Positions 50,464 through 58,974 of a DNA stretch of 64,000 nucleotides are shown here, piece after piece. The stretch is from Modestobacter italicus (GTDB lineage Bacteria > Actinomycetota > Actinomycetes > Mycobacteriales > Geodermatophilaceae), in the NCBI RefSeq assembly GCF_000306785.1, contig NC_017955.1, positions 310,001 through 374,000 of the forward strand, given 5' to 3'. A program made the translations under genes and the position numbers. Every line of letters starts with the position of its first letter. The stretch's first letter is position 1. The notes under the pieces were generated by a model. That model was given only the letters and a program-made list of their open reading frames with translations. It was not told where the DNA came from and ran no database searches.

Positions 50464-51204
50464 TCAGTGCCGGCGCCGGCGGTCCGGTGACGTCGCGATC
50501 TCGCCGGTGAGGATGAGGTGGTCGGCGACGTCGCGCAGCTTGACGTTGGCAGCCTGGGAGGCGTGGACGAGGACCTGGAACGCCTGGTCGGCGGTCAGCT
50601 TGTGCCGTTCCATCAGGACGCCCTTGGCCTGGTCGATGGTCGCCCGTGACTGCAGGGCCACCTCCAGGTTGGCGACGACGTCACGGGCGCTCTGGTAGGC
50701 GTGCATGTTGCCGATGGCAGCGGCCGCGGCGTCGGCGAGCTGCCCGGCCGCCACGCGCGATGCCTCGTCGAAGCCGCCTGCCTCGGCGGCGTAGATGTTC
50801 AGGCCCGCCGACAGCCCGTCCGCCGGCAGCGCCACCGACAAGGAGCTGAGGCACTGCAGGTAGACGGCTCGGGGGGTGTAGTCAGGCCAACGGGTCTCGC
50901 TGCGAGCGTCGGTGATCTCGACCAGCTCGCCGGTCTCAGCGGCGTGGAGACAAGGCCCGTGACCTCGTTCGTACTGGGTCTCGTCCAGGTCCAAGGCCAG
51001 TTGCCCGCTGTACGCAGCGGTCGCGGGTCGGGTGCCGATCAGGACCGAGATCGAGGCGTCCACACGGCCGGGCAGGACGGCGCTCGTCTCATCGACCACG
51101 GCCTGCAGGACCGTGTCCATGGACTCCCGGCTGACCTGCAGGTTGTTGATCCGCTGCAGTGCCGAGACGGCGGCTGGGAGAAACGAGACGCCGGGGTCGG
51201 GCAT
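50464..51204 (-). CDS. GAF-ANTAR transcription antiterminator
   Basis: A 246-aa protein with GAF (about 25-165, GHGPCLHAAETGELVEI) and ANTAR (ATIDQAKGVLMERHKLTADQ, then AFQVLVHASQ) domains and a His/Arg-rich end. ATG 51204. The frame is open far upstream but only as a shadow of the divergent gene. Probably an ancient tandem duplication with the preceding gene. Confidence 0.92.
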   Translation of the reverse strand: MPDPGVSFLPAAVSALQRINNLQVSRESMDTVLQAVVDETSAVLPGRVDASISVLIGTRPATAAYSGQLALDLDETQYERGHGPCLHAAETGELVEITDARSETRWPDYTPRAVYLQCLSSLSVALPADGLSAGLNIYAAEAGGFDEASRVAAGQLADAAAAAIGNMHAYQSARDVVANLEVALQSRATIDQAKGVLMERHKLTADQAFQVLVHASQAANVKLRDVADHLILTGEIATSPDRRRRH

Positions 51205-51504
51205 CGTGTCGTCTTCCGGAACGGTCCTACCGCGGGGAGGTCCCTGCGGCGTCGACACCCGAGAGGTGCCCGGCGGGGATGCGCCGTTGTGTGACGCACC
51301 GAGGCCGTCGAGATGTGATCCCGTGACGAGGTCACAGTAGCTGCGACTGCACGGAGGGGACACCGGGCGGGCTGGCTCCTGCGGCTGGGGAACACCGGGT
51401 CCTGCCAGTCTCGGCTCCGTCCCGGCCTGAGCTGGTCGATCTCCGCCTCCACCCGTGCGCGGTGCGGCAGACTCTCGCGCGCCACGACCGCCGGGAGGCC
51501 GAAG
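51205..51504. promoter_or_regulatory. Divergent promoter region
   Basis: Three hundred bases between the GAF-ANTAR and DHFR-like genes. A palindrome GTGACGAGGTCAC lies at 51,323-51,335. No gene seen. Confidence 0.4.
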
Positions 51505-52110
51505 GTGTCCGACACCACCTGCCACATGTCGATCTCGCTGGACGGCTTCGCCGCCGGTCCGGACCAGAGCCTCGAGAACCCCCTGGGCGTGCGGGGGATC
51601 GAGGTGCACGGTTGGCACATCGGCGACCCGCGGGCCACCGACGCCGACCAGGTCGCGAACGGGTGGCTCATGCGCCCCCGCGGCGCGTACGTGATGGGCC
51701 GTAACATGTTCGGCCCGGTCCGCGGGGAGTGGGACGTGGAGTGGACCGGCTGGTGGGGTCCCGAGCCGCCGTACCACGCACCCGTGTTCGTGCTGACCCA
51801 CCACCGGCACGACCCGATCGAGATGGACGGCGGGACGACCTTCCACTTCGTCACCGAGGGCTTCGACGCGGCCTACGCCGCAGCGCGCGAGGCCGCCGGT
51901 GACGAGGGTGTGGACATCGCCGGCGGGGCCTCGACCGTCCGGCAGGCACTCCTCGCCGGCGTGGTCGACGAGCTGACCCTCGACATCGCGCCCGTCCTGC
52001 TCGGCTCGGGTGAGCGCATCTTCGACGGGGTCGGGCACGTCGACTTCGAGCCCGCCGCGGTGCTGCACTCCCCGCTCGCCACCCACATCCGCTACCGCCG
52101 CGCCCGCTGA
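51505..52110 (+). CDS. Dihydrofolate reductase family protein (RibD C-terminal fold)
   Basis: A 201-aa reductase-like protein. It begins MSISLDGFAAGPDQ, has GAYVMGRNMFG, VFVLTHHRHD and GVDIAGGASTVRQALLAG for NADP binding and VDELTLDIAPVLLGSGERIF, all usual in this family. It is not the folate enzyme FolA. GTG 51505. Confidence 0.92.
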   Translation: MSDTTCHMSISLDGFAAGPDQSLENPLGVRGIEVHGWHIGDPRATDADQVANGWLMRPRGAYVMGRNMFGPVRGEWDVEWTGWWGPEPPYHAPVFVLTHHRHDPIEMDGGTTFHFVTEGFDAAYAAAREAAGDEGVDIAGGASTVRQALLAGVVDELTLDIAPVLLGSGERIFDGVGHVDFEPAAVLHSPLATHIRYRRAR

Positions 52111-52205
52111 CCCGCCGCCGCAGGCGGCGCTGCGCCGATGACTCCTGCCCGCCGGCGCGGTCCCTCCTGCTTGAGGCTTGCAGCAGGAGGAGGGTGGGTG
52201 CCGGC

Positions 52206-52598
52206 ATGGCCGTGATCGAGGACGTCCGACCGCTCGGCGCCGAGCTGGAGCGCTCGTACGAGGTGTACGTGCGCGGCAGGCTGACGTTCCGCGTCGGCCG
52301 GATCGTGTACGTGGCGTTCTCCGCCGACGAGCGACTGATGGGCTTCGCGTTCCCGAAGGAGGAGCGAGCGGCGCTGGTCCGGGGCGAGCCGCAGGCGTTC
52401 CGGCTGCCGCCGCCGTCGGACCTGGGCTTCTCCTGGGTCCTCGCCGACCTCGCCGCGCTCGACCCGGTCGAGGCCCGCGCGCTCGTCGTCGACGCCTGGC
52501 GCTTCGTCGTCCCCCGAAGGGGTCGGGTGCCTACGACCTGCTCCACCCCGGAGGCCGGGGCTGATGACGGATCCCTTCGTCTTCAACCCGGGGGTTGA
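52206..52598 (+). CDS. MmcQ/YjbR family protein, 3' frameshifted
   Basis: About 130 aa. It shows SYEVYVRGRLTFRVGRIVYV and LMGFAFPKEERAALV, the YjbR fold of about 115-120 aa. The family end (AYDLLHPGGRG) is encoded just downstream in another frame, stopping at 52,562-52,564. A run of five C at about 52,511 has probably lost one C. The present frame runs on with unrelated residues. ATG 52206 or GTG 52194 could be the start. Confidence 0.75.
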   Translation: MAVIEDVRPLGAELERSYEVYVRGRLTFRVGRIVYVAFSADERLMGFAFPKEERAALVRGEPQAFRLPPPSDLGFSWVLADLAALDPVEARALVVDAWRFVVPRRGRVPTTCSTPEAGADDGSLRLQPGG

Positions 52599-52622
52599 CA
52601 ACGGCACTCGCCCGCGTAGCGT
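52595..52622 (+). promoter_or_regulatory. Sigma-70-type promoter
   Basis: TTGACA at 52,595-52,600 and TAGCGT at 52,617-52,622 with a 16-base spacer, 43 bases before ATG 52665. Confidence 0.65.
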
Positions 52623-52664
52623 CGTGATCACCCATCCGGTTGAAGAAGAATCGTTCGGAGAGGC

Positions 52665-53264
52665 ATGGCGATGACAACAGCGCTGCAGACCCCGTCCCAG
52701 CGGCACGCCCACGACGCCGCCCGGTTCACCGAGCTGGTCGAGTCCGCCTCGGCCGGCGACTGGGCGCGACCCAGCCCGGTCGCGGGGTGGACGGCGCTCG
52801 ACGTCGTGGCACACCTGGTCGAGTGGCCCCGCGGCTTCCTCACCGGCGCCGGGATCGAGCTCCCGCCCCTGGACGTCGAGGCCGACCCCGCCGCCGCGTG
52901 GCGGCAGCACGTCGCCGACATCCAAGCCGTCCTCGACGACCCCGCCGGGCGGGTGCTGAGCAACCCGCACACCGGCGACCGGCCGGTGGACGAGGCGATC
53001 GACCAGTTCTACAGCGGCGATGTCTGGCTGCACTCCTGGGACCTGGCCAGGGCGCTCGGTCGCGAGGTCGACATGGGTCAGGAGCGGTGCGCTGCCGCGC
53101 TGGCGGCCATGCAGCCGATCGAGCAGCTGCTGCGCGACAGCGGGCAGTACGGTCCCGCCGTGCCCGTCGACGACGACGCCTCCCCGCAGGACAGGTTGAT
53201 GGCCTTCATCGGCCGGGACCCGGCCTGGGGGTGCGGCGACGGGATGGCGCGAGCGGCCGGCTGA
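52665..53264 (+). CDS. Maleylpyruvate isomerase-like protein (TIGR03086/DinB fold)
   Basis: A 199-aa metal-binding DinB-fold protein. HDAARFTELV, the motif WTALDVVAHLVEW and DVWLHSWDLARALG are the family signatures with the three metal-type His. Many members use mycothiol. ATG 52665. Substrate unknown. Confidence 0.9.
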   Translation: MAMTTALQTPSQRHAHDAARFTELVESASAGDWARPSPVAGWTALDVVAHLVEWPRGFLTGAGIELPPLDVEADPAAAWRQHVADIQAVLDDPAGRVLSNPHTGDRPVDEAIDQFYSGDVWLHSWDLARALGREVDMGQERCAAALAAMQPIEQLLRDSGQYGPAVPVDDDASPQDRLMAFIGRDPAWGCGDGMARAAG

Positions 53265-53276
53265 GCCCCGCGGCGG

Positions 53277-53855
53277 TCAGTCGAGGGACGCGCTGGCCGC
53301 CCGTAGCTCTGCGAGCGCCGTCGCGGTGTGCTCGGCCAGCCCCTCGGCGCCGTCGCGCGCACCCTCGGACCAGGCGGCGTAGCCCCGCTTGAACGCCAGC
53401 ACGCCCAGCTCGGCGGCCAGGTGTGCGGTCGTCTCGGGCACGCCCCGGTCGAGCAGGGCGGAGGTCATGGCGGCGGCCATGCCGACGCTCTTGAGCGCGT
53501 CGCGCTCCTGGAGTTCGGTGCTGGCGGCGACGGCCGCCTTCAGCCGCGGGCCGAGGTCCCGGTTCACCGGGCCCATGGCGCCCGACGCGCGGTCGAGCCC
53601 GGCGGCGACCGCCTGCAGCGGGCTCGCCCCGGGCGGCGCCTCGGTGATCCCGTCGGCCAGCAGCCGGCTCAGCGTCTCCTGCCCGGCGACCAGCACGTCG
53701 CGCTTGTCGCCGAAGTGCCGGAAGAACGTGCTCCGGGTGACCCCGGCGCGCTCGGCGATCTGCGCGACCGTCGTGTCGTCGTAGCCCTGCTCGGTGAACA
53801 GGTCGACGGCGGCCACCACGAGGCGTTCACGCGCTCCCGGTTCCCATCGGCCCAC
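53277..53855 (-). CDS. TetR family regulator
   Basis: A 192-aa regulator with HTH TTVAQIAERAGVTRSTFFRHFGDKRDV. It is divergent from an NAD(P)-binding oxidoreductase gene, with two matching operators between. GTG 53855 start. The genes are typical of a self-contained xenobiotic-responsive pair. Confidence 0.92.
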   Translation of the reverse strand: MGRWEPGARERLVVAAVDLFTEQGYDDTTVAQIAERAGVTRSTFFRHFGDKRDVLVAGQETLSRLLADGITEAPPGASPLQAVAAGLDRASGAMGPVNRDLGPRLKAAVAASTELQERDALKSVGMAAAMTSALLDRGVPETTAHLAAELGVLAFKRGYAAWSEGARDGAEGLAEHTATALAELRAASASLD

Positions 53856-53869
53856 CGTGCCATCCTAGG

Positions 53870-53924
53870 TGATGCGACACGTGTCGCGTCACGTGTGTAC
53901 GGTGATGGGACACCTGTCGCATCA
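53870..53924. promoter_or_regulatory. Tandem 22-bp TetR operators
   Basis: Two 22-bp near-palindromes at 53,870-53,891 and 53,903-53,924, both TGATG-N-GACAC...TGTCGC-R-TCA, centres 33 bases apart, between the divergent TetR and reductase genes. Confidence 0.85.
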
Positions 53925-53940
53925 CTCCTGGGGAGTCCTC

Positions 53941-54822
53941 ATGCACGTCTTCGTCACCGGCGGCACCGGCACCATCGGGTCACCCGTCGTCACCGAACTG
54001 CTCGGCAACGGGCACACCGTCCTCGCGCTGGCCCGCTCCGACTCCTCCGCCCAGGCGCTCGAGGCCGTCGGCGCCACGGTGCTGCGGGGCGGGCTGGCTG
54101 ACCTCGACGTCCTGCGGTCGGGCGCCGCCCAGTCCGACGGCGTGATCAGCCTGGCCTTCGGGCGGGACTACGGCACCGCCGAGTCGCTCGCCGCGGGCAT
54201 CGCCGAGGAGGGCGCCGCCATGGCGGCGCTGGGGGAGGAACTGGTCGACAGCGACCGGCCGATCGTCGCGGTCTCGGGCACCCCGTGGGTGCCCGGCCAC
54301 ACCGCCACCGAGGACGACCCGCTGCCGACCGAGGGTCCGGTCGGCGGGCGGGCCGCCTCGGTGACGGCGTTGCTGGCGCTCGCCTCGCGCGGGGTGCGGA
54401 GCGCGGCCGTCCGGATGCCGCGCACCGTCCACGACCAGGGCGCGGGCGGGTTCGCCGGGTTGCTCACCGCCCAGGCGCGCCGGACCGGGGTGTCCGGCTA
54501 CCCGGGCGACGGCGCCCAGCGCTGGCCGGCCGTGCACGCGCGCGATGCGGCCGTTCTGTTCCGGCTGGCCCTCGAGTCGGCGCCGGCGGGGACGGCGTGG
54601 CACGCCGTCGCCGACGAGGGCGACACGGTGCGGGACATCGCCGCCGTGATCGGCCGGCGGCTGGGCCTGCCGGTCCGGGAGCTGCCGGTGGCCGAGTTCG
54701 GCCCGTTCGGGCCGATCTTCGCGATGGACCAGCCGGCGTCCAGTGCGCGGACCCGGGAGGTGCTCGGCTGGACCCCGACGCACCCGAGCCTGCTGGCGGA
54801 CCTGGAGAACGTCCGGCCCTGA
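53941..54822 (+). CDS. NAD(P)-dependent epimerase/dehydratase-like oxidoreductase
   Basis: A 293-aa extended SDR. The N-terminus HVFVTGGTGTIGSPVV binds the cofactor; ARDAAVLFRLALESA and LGWTPTHPSLLADL are typical of the NAD-dependent epimerase-like group. ATG 53941 follows CTGGGGAG. Controlled by the divergent TetR by inference. Confidence 0.9.
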   Translation: MHVFVTGGTGTIGSPVVTELLGNGHTVLALARSDSSAQALEAVGATVLRGGLADLDVLRSGAAQSDGVISLAFGRDYGTAESLAAGIAEEGAAMAALGEELVDSDRPIVAVSGTPWVPGHTATEDDPLPTEGPVGGRAASVTALLALASRGVRSAAVRMPRTVHDQGAGGFAGLLTAQARRTGVSGYPGDGAQRWPAVHARDAAVLFRLALESAPAGTAWHAVADEGDTVRDIAAVIGRRLGLPVRELPVAEFGPFGPIFAMDQPASSARTREVLGWTPTHPSLLADLENVRP

Positions 54823-54826
54823 CCGG

Positions 54827-55690
54827 TCAGGCCGCCCGGGCGGTCGACGTGGCGAGCAGGTCGCGCACGGAGCGGGGCTCGCGGCCGAGCAGCTCGCCGA
54901 GCAGGGGGTCGACGCCGGCGAAGAACCCCTGCTCGGCGGCCTGGTACATGCCGAGCAGGAAGCGGGCGACGAACTCCGGCTGCCCGCCGGCGACCTGGGC
55001 GGCGAGCCACTCGTCCTCGCCGACCACCACCCGCTCGACGGTCCGACCGGTCAGCTCGGACGCCGTCGCCGCGACCTCCTCGAACGTCGGTGCGGCGCTC
55101 GCGGTGAGCGTCAGCGGGCCGTCGTGGGCACCGTTCGAGGCCAGGACGAAGGCGGCGGCCTCCGCGGTGTCCTCCCGGGCCGTCCACGACACCGGCCCGT
55201 CGGTCGGGACGCTGATCACCCCGGTCTCCTGCCACGGCCCGGCCAGGAAGGTGAGGCTGTGGGCGTAGAAGCCGTTGCGCAGCGACGTCCACGGGACGCC
55301 CGACGCCTCGAGCAGCTGCTCGGTCGCGGCGTGGTCGCGGCCCGCGGAGAACGGGGTGCCGGGGGCCGCGCCCTGGTGGCTGGTGTAGAGGATGCGCCCG
55401 ACGCCGGCGGTGGCGGCGGCCTCGACCGCCGCGCGGTGCAGTGCCACCGCGTCCGCGGCCGGGTCGCTCGAGGACACCAGCAGCAGCTGGTCGGCGCCGG
55501 CGAACGCGCCGGGCAGCGAGGTCAGGTCGGCGTAGTCGCCGTGCCGGACCTCCACCCCGAGCTCGGCGAACCGCTGGGCCCGCGTCACGTCGCGCACGGC
55601 GACGGCCAGCTCGCTCGCCGGCAGCCGCTGGAGCAGGTGGTCGACGGTGGCGCCGTTCAGCGCGCCGGTGGCTCCGGTGATGACGATCAT
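54827..55690 (-). CDS. NmrA/QorB-like NAD(P)H-binding oxidoreductase
   Basis: A 287-aa atypical SDR starting MIVITGATGALNGATV. It has SSSDPAAD, HQGAAPGTPFSAGRDHAATE and LLEASGVPWTSLRNGFY, the pattern of quinone oxidoreductase 2 (QorB). Divergent from a TetR gene. Four bases separate its stop from that of the convergent neighbour. Confidence 0.9.
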   Translation of the reverse strand: MIVITGATGALNGATVDHLLQRLPASELAVAVRDVTRAQRFAELGVEVRHGDYADLTSLPGAFAGADQLLLVSSSDPAADAVALHRAAVEAAATAGVGRILYTSHQGAAPGTPFSAGRDHAATEQLLEASGVPWTSLRNGFYAHSLTFLAGPWQETGVISVPTDGPVSWTAREDTAEAAAFVLASNGAHDGPLTLTASAAPTFEEVAATASELTGRTVERVVVGEDEWLAAQVAGGQPEFVARFLLGMYQAAEQGFFAGVDPLLGELLGREPRSVRDLLATSTARAA

Positions 55691-55699
55691 GGCTGGCTC

Positions 55700-55776
55700 A
55701 CTCCTGTATCGGTGGAAACAGATGCAGGTTAACTACGAAAACACTGCGATAGCAAGATTCCGTTATCGTTGGAACC
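55700..55776. promoter_or_regulatory. Probable TetR operator region
   Basis: An A/T-richer 86-base gap between divergent genes. ATCGGTGGAAAC (55,709) and ATCGTTGGAACC (55,764) are direct repeats, and CGATA/TATCG arms lie around 55,747-55,768. Confidence 0.55.
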
Positions 55777-56514
55777 ATGGCCGATGCACCCAGCCGACGG
55801 GACGACACCCGAGCCCGGATCGTCGACGTCGCGGCGCGGCTCCTCCGGGAGCAGGGCCCGGCCGGGGTGACCACGCGCGGGGTCGCCGAGGCCGCCGGCG
55901 TGCAGGCGCCGGCGATCTACCGCCTCTTCGGCGACAAGGACGGCCTGCTCGACGCCGTCGCCGAGCACGTGATGGCCACCCAGGTCTCCAGCAAGGCGGC
56001 GGTGGTGCAGGCGGCGTCGGCCGACGGCGTCGACCCGCTCGACGACCTGCGCGTCGGATGGGACGCGCAGATCGAGTTCGGCGTCGCGAACCCCGGCCTG
56101 TTCCGCCTGCTCAGCGACCCGGACCGGGTGGTCGGCTCCCCGGCGGCGCAGGCCGGGCGGCAGGTGCTGGCGGCCCGGGTGCACCGGGTGGCGGCGACCG
56201 GGCGGCTCAAGGTCAGCGAGCAGCGGGCCGTCGACGTCGTCCAGGCGGCCGGGATCGGCACGATCCTCACCCTGCTGTCGACCCCGGTTGAGCAGCGCGA
56301 CGCCGGACTCGCCGCCAGCATGTACGAGGCCGTGCTCGGGCAGCTGCTCACCGACGCACCTCCGCCGGCGGAGGACGGGCCGATGGCCATCGCGGTCGCC
56401 TTCCGCGCGGTGGCGCCGGGCTTCGACGTCCTGAGCGAGGGGGAGCAGCGGCTGCTGGCCGAGTGGCTCGACCGGGTGGTCGGCGCCACGGCCAGGACCC
56501 CGTCTCACCCCTAA
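55777..56514 (+). CDS. TetR family regulator
   Basis: A 245-aa regulator with HTH VTTRGVAEAAGVQAPAIYRLFGDKDGL and an extended C-terminal domain. ATG 55777. It is divergent from the QorB-like gene, its likely target. Confidence 0.92.
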   Translation: MADAPSRRDDTRARIVDVAARLLREQGPAGVTTRGVAEAAGVQAPAIYRLFGDKDGLLDAVAEHVMATQVSSKAAVVQAASADGVDPLDDLRVGWDAQIEFGVANPGLFRLLSDPDRVVGSPAAQAGRQVLAARVHRVAATGRLKVSEQRAVDVVQAAGIGTILTLLSTPVEQRDAGLAASMYEAVLGQLLTDAPPPAEDGPMAIAVAFRAVAPGFDVLSEGEQRLLAEWLDRVVGATARTPSHP

Positions 56515-56533
56515 GGGTCTCCCGCAGAACGGT

Positions 56534-57616
56534 GTGCCCCAGCAAGTGGGCACGACTGCCGATCCACAGGGCATGCGAATCCCGCGGACCATGGGGGCAC
56601 GAGACCCCCGCTCAGCAGCCAGGACGGCGGTCCTGGTGCTGCTGGTCTGCGCCGTCACGCTGCTGGTCTTCTCCCTGTTCGGGCCCAACGCCGTCTCGCC
56701 GACCGGGATCACCGCCTCCTGGGTCAGCTCGGGCCTGCTCGTGGTCCTCGCCGTCGCCTTCCAGCTCACGCCGGCGGAGCGGATCGACAGCCGGGGCGGC
56801 TACGTGCTCATCGCCCTCATCGGCGTGACCCTCTGCTGCGGGATGAACTGGATCACCAGCGACCCCTCCGCCGGTGCGCAGGCCTTCCTCGCCTTCCCGG
56901 TGCTGTGGGCCGGGGTGCACCTGCGCCGGGGCGCCGTCACGCTCGTCACCGTCCTGGCGGTCGGCGGCGACGGCATCGTGCTGTTCCACCTCGAGCCGGT
57001 CGCCAACGCCCTCACCGACCTCAGCTTCTTCGGCGCCGTGCTCGCCGTCATGGCGGTCATGCTGGTCCGCGCGGGCGAGACCCAGGACCGCCTGGTCGCG
57101 ATGCTCAAGCAGCAGGCCGGCGTCGACTCGCTCACCGGGCTGGTGAACCGCCGGGTGCTCGACGAGGCGCTGTCGACGGCGCTCAGCACCCGGCCCGCCG
57201 GCCACGGGACGGCGCTGGTGATCGTCGACGTCGACTCGTTCAAGTCCATCAACGACCAGCACGGCCACCCGGTCGGGGACGACGCCCTGGCGCACATCGC
57301 CGGGGTGCTCCGCTCGGTGGTGCGCGCCGGCGACGGGGTGCTCAGCCGGATGGGCGGTGACGAGCTGGCCGTGCTGCTGCCCGATTGCCCCGCCGACGTC
57401 GCGGTCCGCCGGGCGACGGAGGTGCTGGACGCCGTCCGGGCCACCCCGCTGGTGCTCCCCGACGGCGAGCTGCTGGCCATCTCGGTCAGCCTCGGCGTCG
57501 CCCACGCCCCCTCGCACGCCCTCGCCCTGGAGGAGCTCTACGCCGCGGCCGACGCGGCGCTGTACGCCGCCAAGCGCGGCGGGCGCGGCCGGGTCGCGGT
57601 GGCCGGCGCGCACTGA
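56534..57616 (+). CDS. Membrane diguanylate cyclase (GGDEF domain)
   Basis: A 360-aa protein with about five to six hydrophobic segments (residues about 30-180) followed by a GGDEF domain. The domain shows DSLTGLVNRRVLDE, DVDSFKSINDQHGHPVGD, the active site MGGDEL and YAAADAALYAAKRGGR. It should make c-di-GMP and balance the EAL protein at 10,090. RAGD precedes GGDEL by six instead of five residues, so the inhibitory site is probably absent. ATG 56573 or 56591 may be the true start. Confidence 0.9.
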   Translation: MPQQVGTTADPQGMRIPRTMGARDPRSAARTAVLVLLVCAVTLLVFSLFGPNAVSPTGITASWVSSGLLVVLAVAFQLTPAERIDSRGGYVLIALIGVTLCCGMNWITSDPSAGAQAFLAFPVLWAGVHLRRGAVTLVTVLAVGGDGIVLFHLEPVANALTDLSFFGAVLAVMAVMLVRAGETQDRLVAMLKQQAGVDSLTGLVNRRVLDEALSTALSTRPAGHGTALVIVDVDSFKSINDQHGHPVGDDALAHIAGVLRSVVRAGDGVLSRMGGDELAVLLPDCPADVAVRRATEVLDAVRATPLVLPDGELLAISVSLGVAHAPSHALALEELYAAADAALYAAKRGGRGRVAVAGAH

Positions 57617-57625
57617 CGCGCCGGG

Positions 57626-58741
57626 TCAGACCAGCCGGCGGAGGGTGGCGGCCAGCGTCCGCGCGGTCAGCCGGCCGTCGGCCAGGCCCAGGGCGACGAC
57701 GTCGTCGAACACCCGCTGCTCCGCCACGGCCGCCCGCACGGCGGCGTCCATGAGCACCGGCCACCGGCTCAGCTGCGACGCGGCGCCCGAGGACCGCAGG
57801 TGCGCGCCCAGCCGCCGGTCCAGCGCGCGCCGCAGCACCTGCCCGGCCCGCGCTCCGGCGGCCGACGCCGCGCCGGCGAGCGCGCCGGACAGCACCGCGT
57901 AGAAGATCCCCTCGCCGGTCAGCGGGTTGATCAGCGACTGCGCGTCGCCGGCCAGCAGCACCCGCCCGCCCGGCTGCCGCGGCCGGCCGGTCGACAGCGG
58001 CAGCCGGTGCGCGCGCAGCCCGGTCGGCTGCACCCCCGGCAGCATCCGGTGCAGCCCGGCGACGAGCTCGGCCCGGGTCACCCCGCCCGAGACGAGCTCC
58101 CCGTAGCCCACGTTCGCCCGCCCGTCGCCCAGCGGGAACGACCAGGCGTACGCCGGCCAGCGCTGCTGCGTCGTCGTCACCACCTGGACGCCGTCCGTGC
58201 CGGGCAGCACGGGGGCGTAGCCCCGGATCGCCACGGCCAGCTGGTCCGGCCGGTTCGGGGGCACGCCCAGCGCGCGCCGGACGACGGACTCCGCGCCGTC
58301 GGCACCGACCAGCACCGGCGCCCGGAACCGCCCGTCGACCTCGACGTGCGTCGGCGAGACGGCGACCGACCGCACCGTGTGCTGCCGGAACCGGGCGCCG
58401 CCGGCCAGCACCTGGTCGAGCAGCCGGCCGTCCAGCACCGCTCGCGGGACCACGACCGAGGGGCGCGCCGTCTCCCGCTCCACCGTCGTCCCGCGCGGGC
58501 CCTGCAGCCGGAGCCGCGGGACGGCGGGGAAGCCGTCGGTCAGCGCGGCGACGTCGATGCCGAGGACTGCCAGCACGTCCAGCGCCTCGGGGGCGATCCC
58601 GTCGCCGCAGACCTTGTCCCGCGGGAAGGCGGCGCGGTCGAGCACCAGCACGTCGGCGTCCGGACGGGCCCGGCGGACGGCCGCGGCGCACGCCGCCCCG
58701 GCCGGGCCGCCACCGACCACGAGGACGTCCGCGTGCTCCAT
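57626..58741 (-). CDS. FAD-dependent oxidoreductase, geranylgeranyl reductase family
   Basis: A 371-aa flavoprotein. The dinucleotide fold is DVLVVGGGPAGAAC, then FPRDKVCGDGIAPEAL, LVGADGAESVVRRALG and AGDAQSLINPLTGEGIFYA. These are marks of the group that reduces isoprenoid chains, for example menaquinone side chains. TAGCGT ends seven bases before ATG 58741 with no ribosome site, so the mRNA is probably leaderless. Confidence 0.9.
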   Translation of the reverse strand: MEHADVLVVGGGPAGAACAAAVRRARPDADVLVLDRAAFPRDKVCGDGIAPEALDVLAVLGIDVAALTDGFPAVPRLRLQGPRGTTVERETARPSVVVPRAVLDGRLLDQVLAGGARFRQHTVRSVAVSPTHVEVDGRFRAPVLVGADGAESVVRRALGVPPNRPDQLAVAIRGYAPVLPGTDGVQVVTTTQQRWPAYAWSFPLGDGRANVGYGELVSGGVTRAELVAGLHRMLPGVQPTGLRAHRLPLSTGRPRQPGGRVLLAGDAQSLINPLTGEGIFYAVLSGALAGAASAAGARAGQVLRRALDRRLGAHLRSSGAASQLSRWPVLMDAAVRAAVAEQRVFDDVVALGLADGRLTARTLAATLRRLV

Positions 58742-58760
58742 GCCGCGGACGCTATGCGGC

Positions 58761-58940
58761 TCAGGTGTTCCCGGCGGGATCCGGGGTGCCGGCCGGGCCG
58801 CAGTTGCCGCCCCCCGATGAGAGGTTGCTGCCCTGGCACTGGTCCTCGCCCCGGTCGAGGTCGAGGTTGTCGCCTCCGCAGCCGGTGAGCACGGCCGTGC
58901 CGGCGATGGCGAGGACGGCGAGGATCCGCTTCAGTCGCAT
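58761..58940 (-). CDS. Small lipoprotein
   Basis: A 59-aa protein MRLKRILAVLAIAG then TAVLTGCGGD, a lipoprotein signal with lipobox LTGC (Cys21). The mature part is short, Gly/Asn/Asp-rich with three more Cys (QCQG, GNCG). Function unknown. Confidence 0.75.
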   Translation of the reverse strand: MRLKRILAVLAIAGTAVLTGCGGDNLDLDRGEDQCQGSNLSSGGGNCGPAGTPDPAGNT

Positions 58941-58974
58941 GCCGGATGGGGTTCCCCGACCGGGGCGCCGCGAA

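Noticed and set aside
51315-51336. CRP-type site TGTGA...TCACA
   Set aside because: The half-sites are 12 bases apart instead of 6, and a simpler GTGAC-GAG-GTCAC palindrome explains the sequence.
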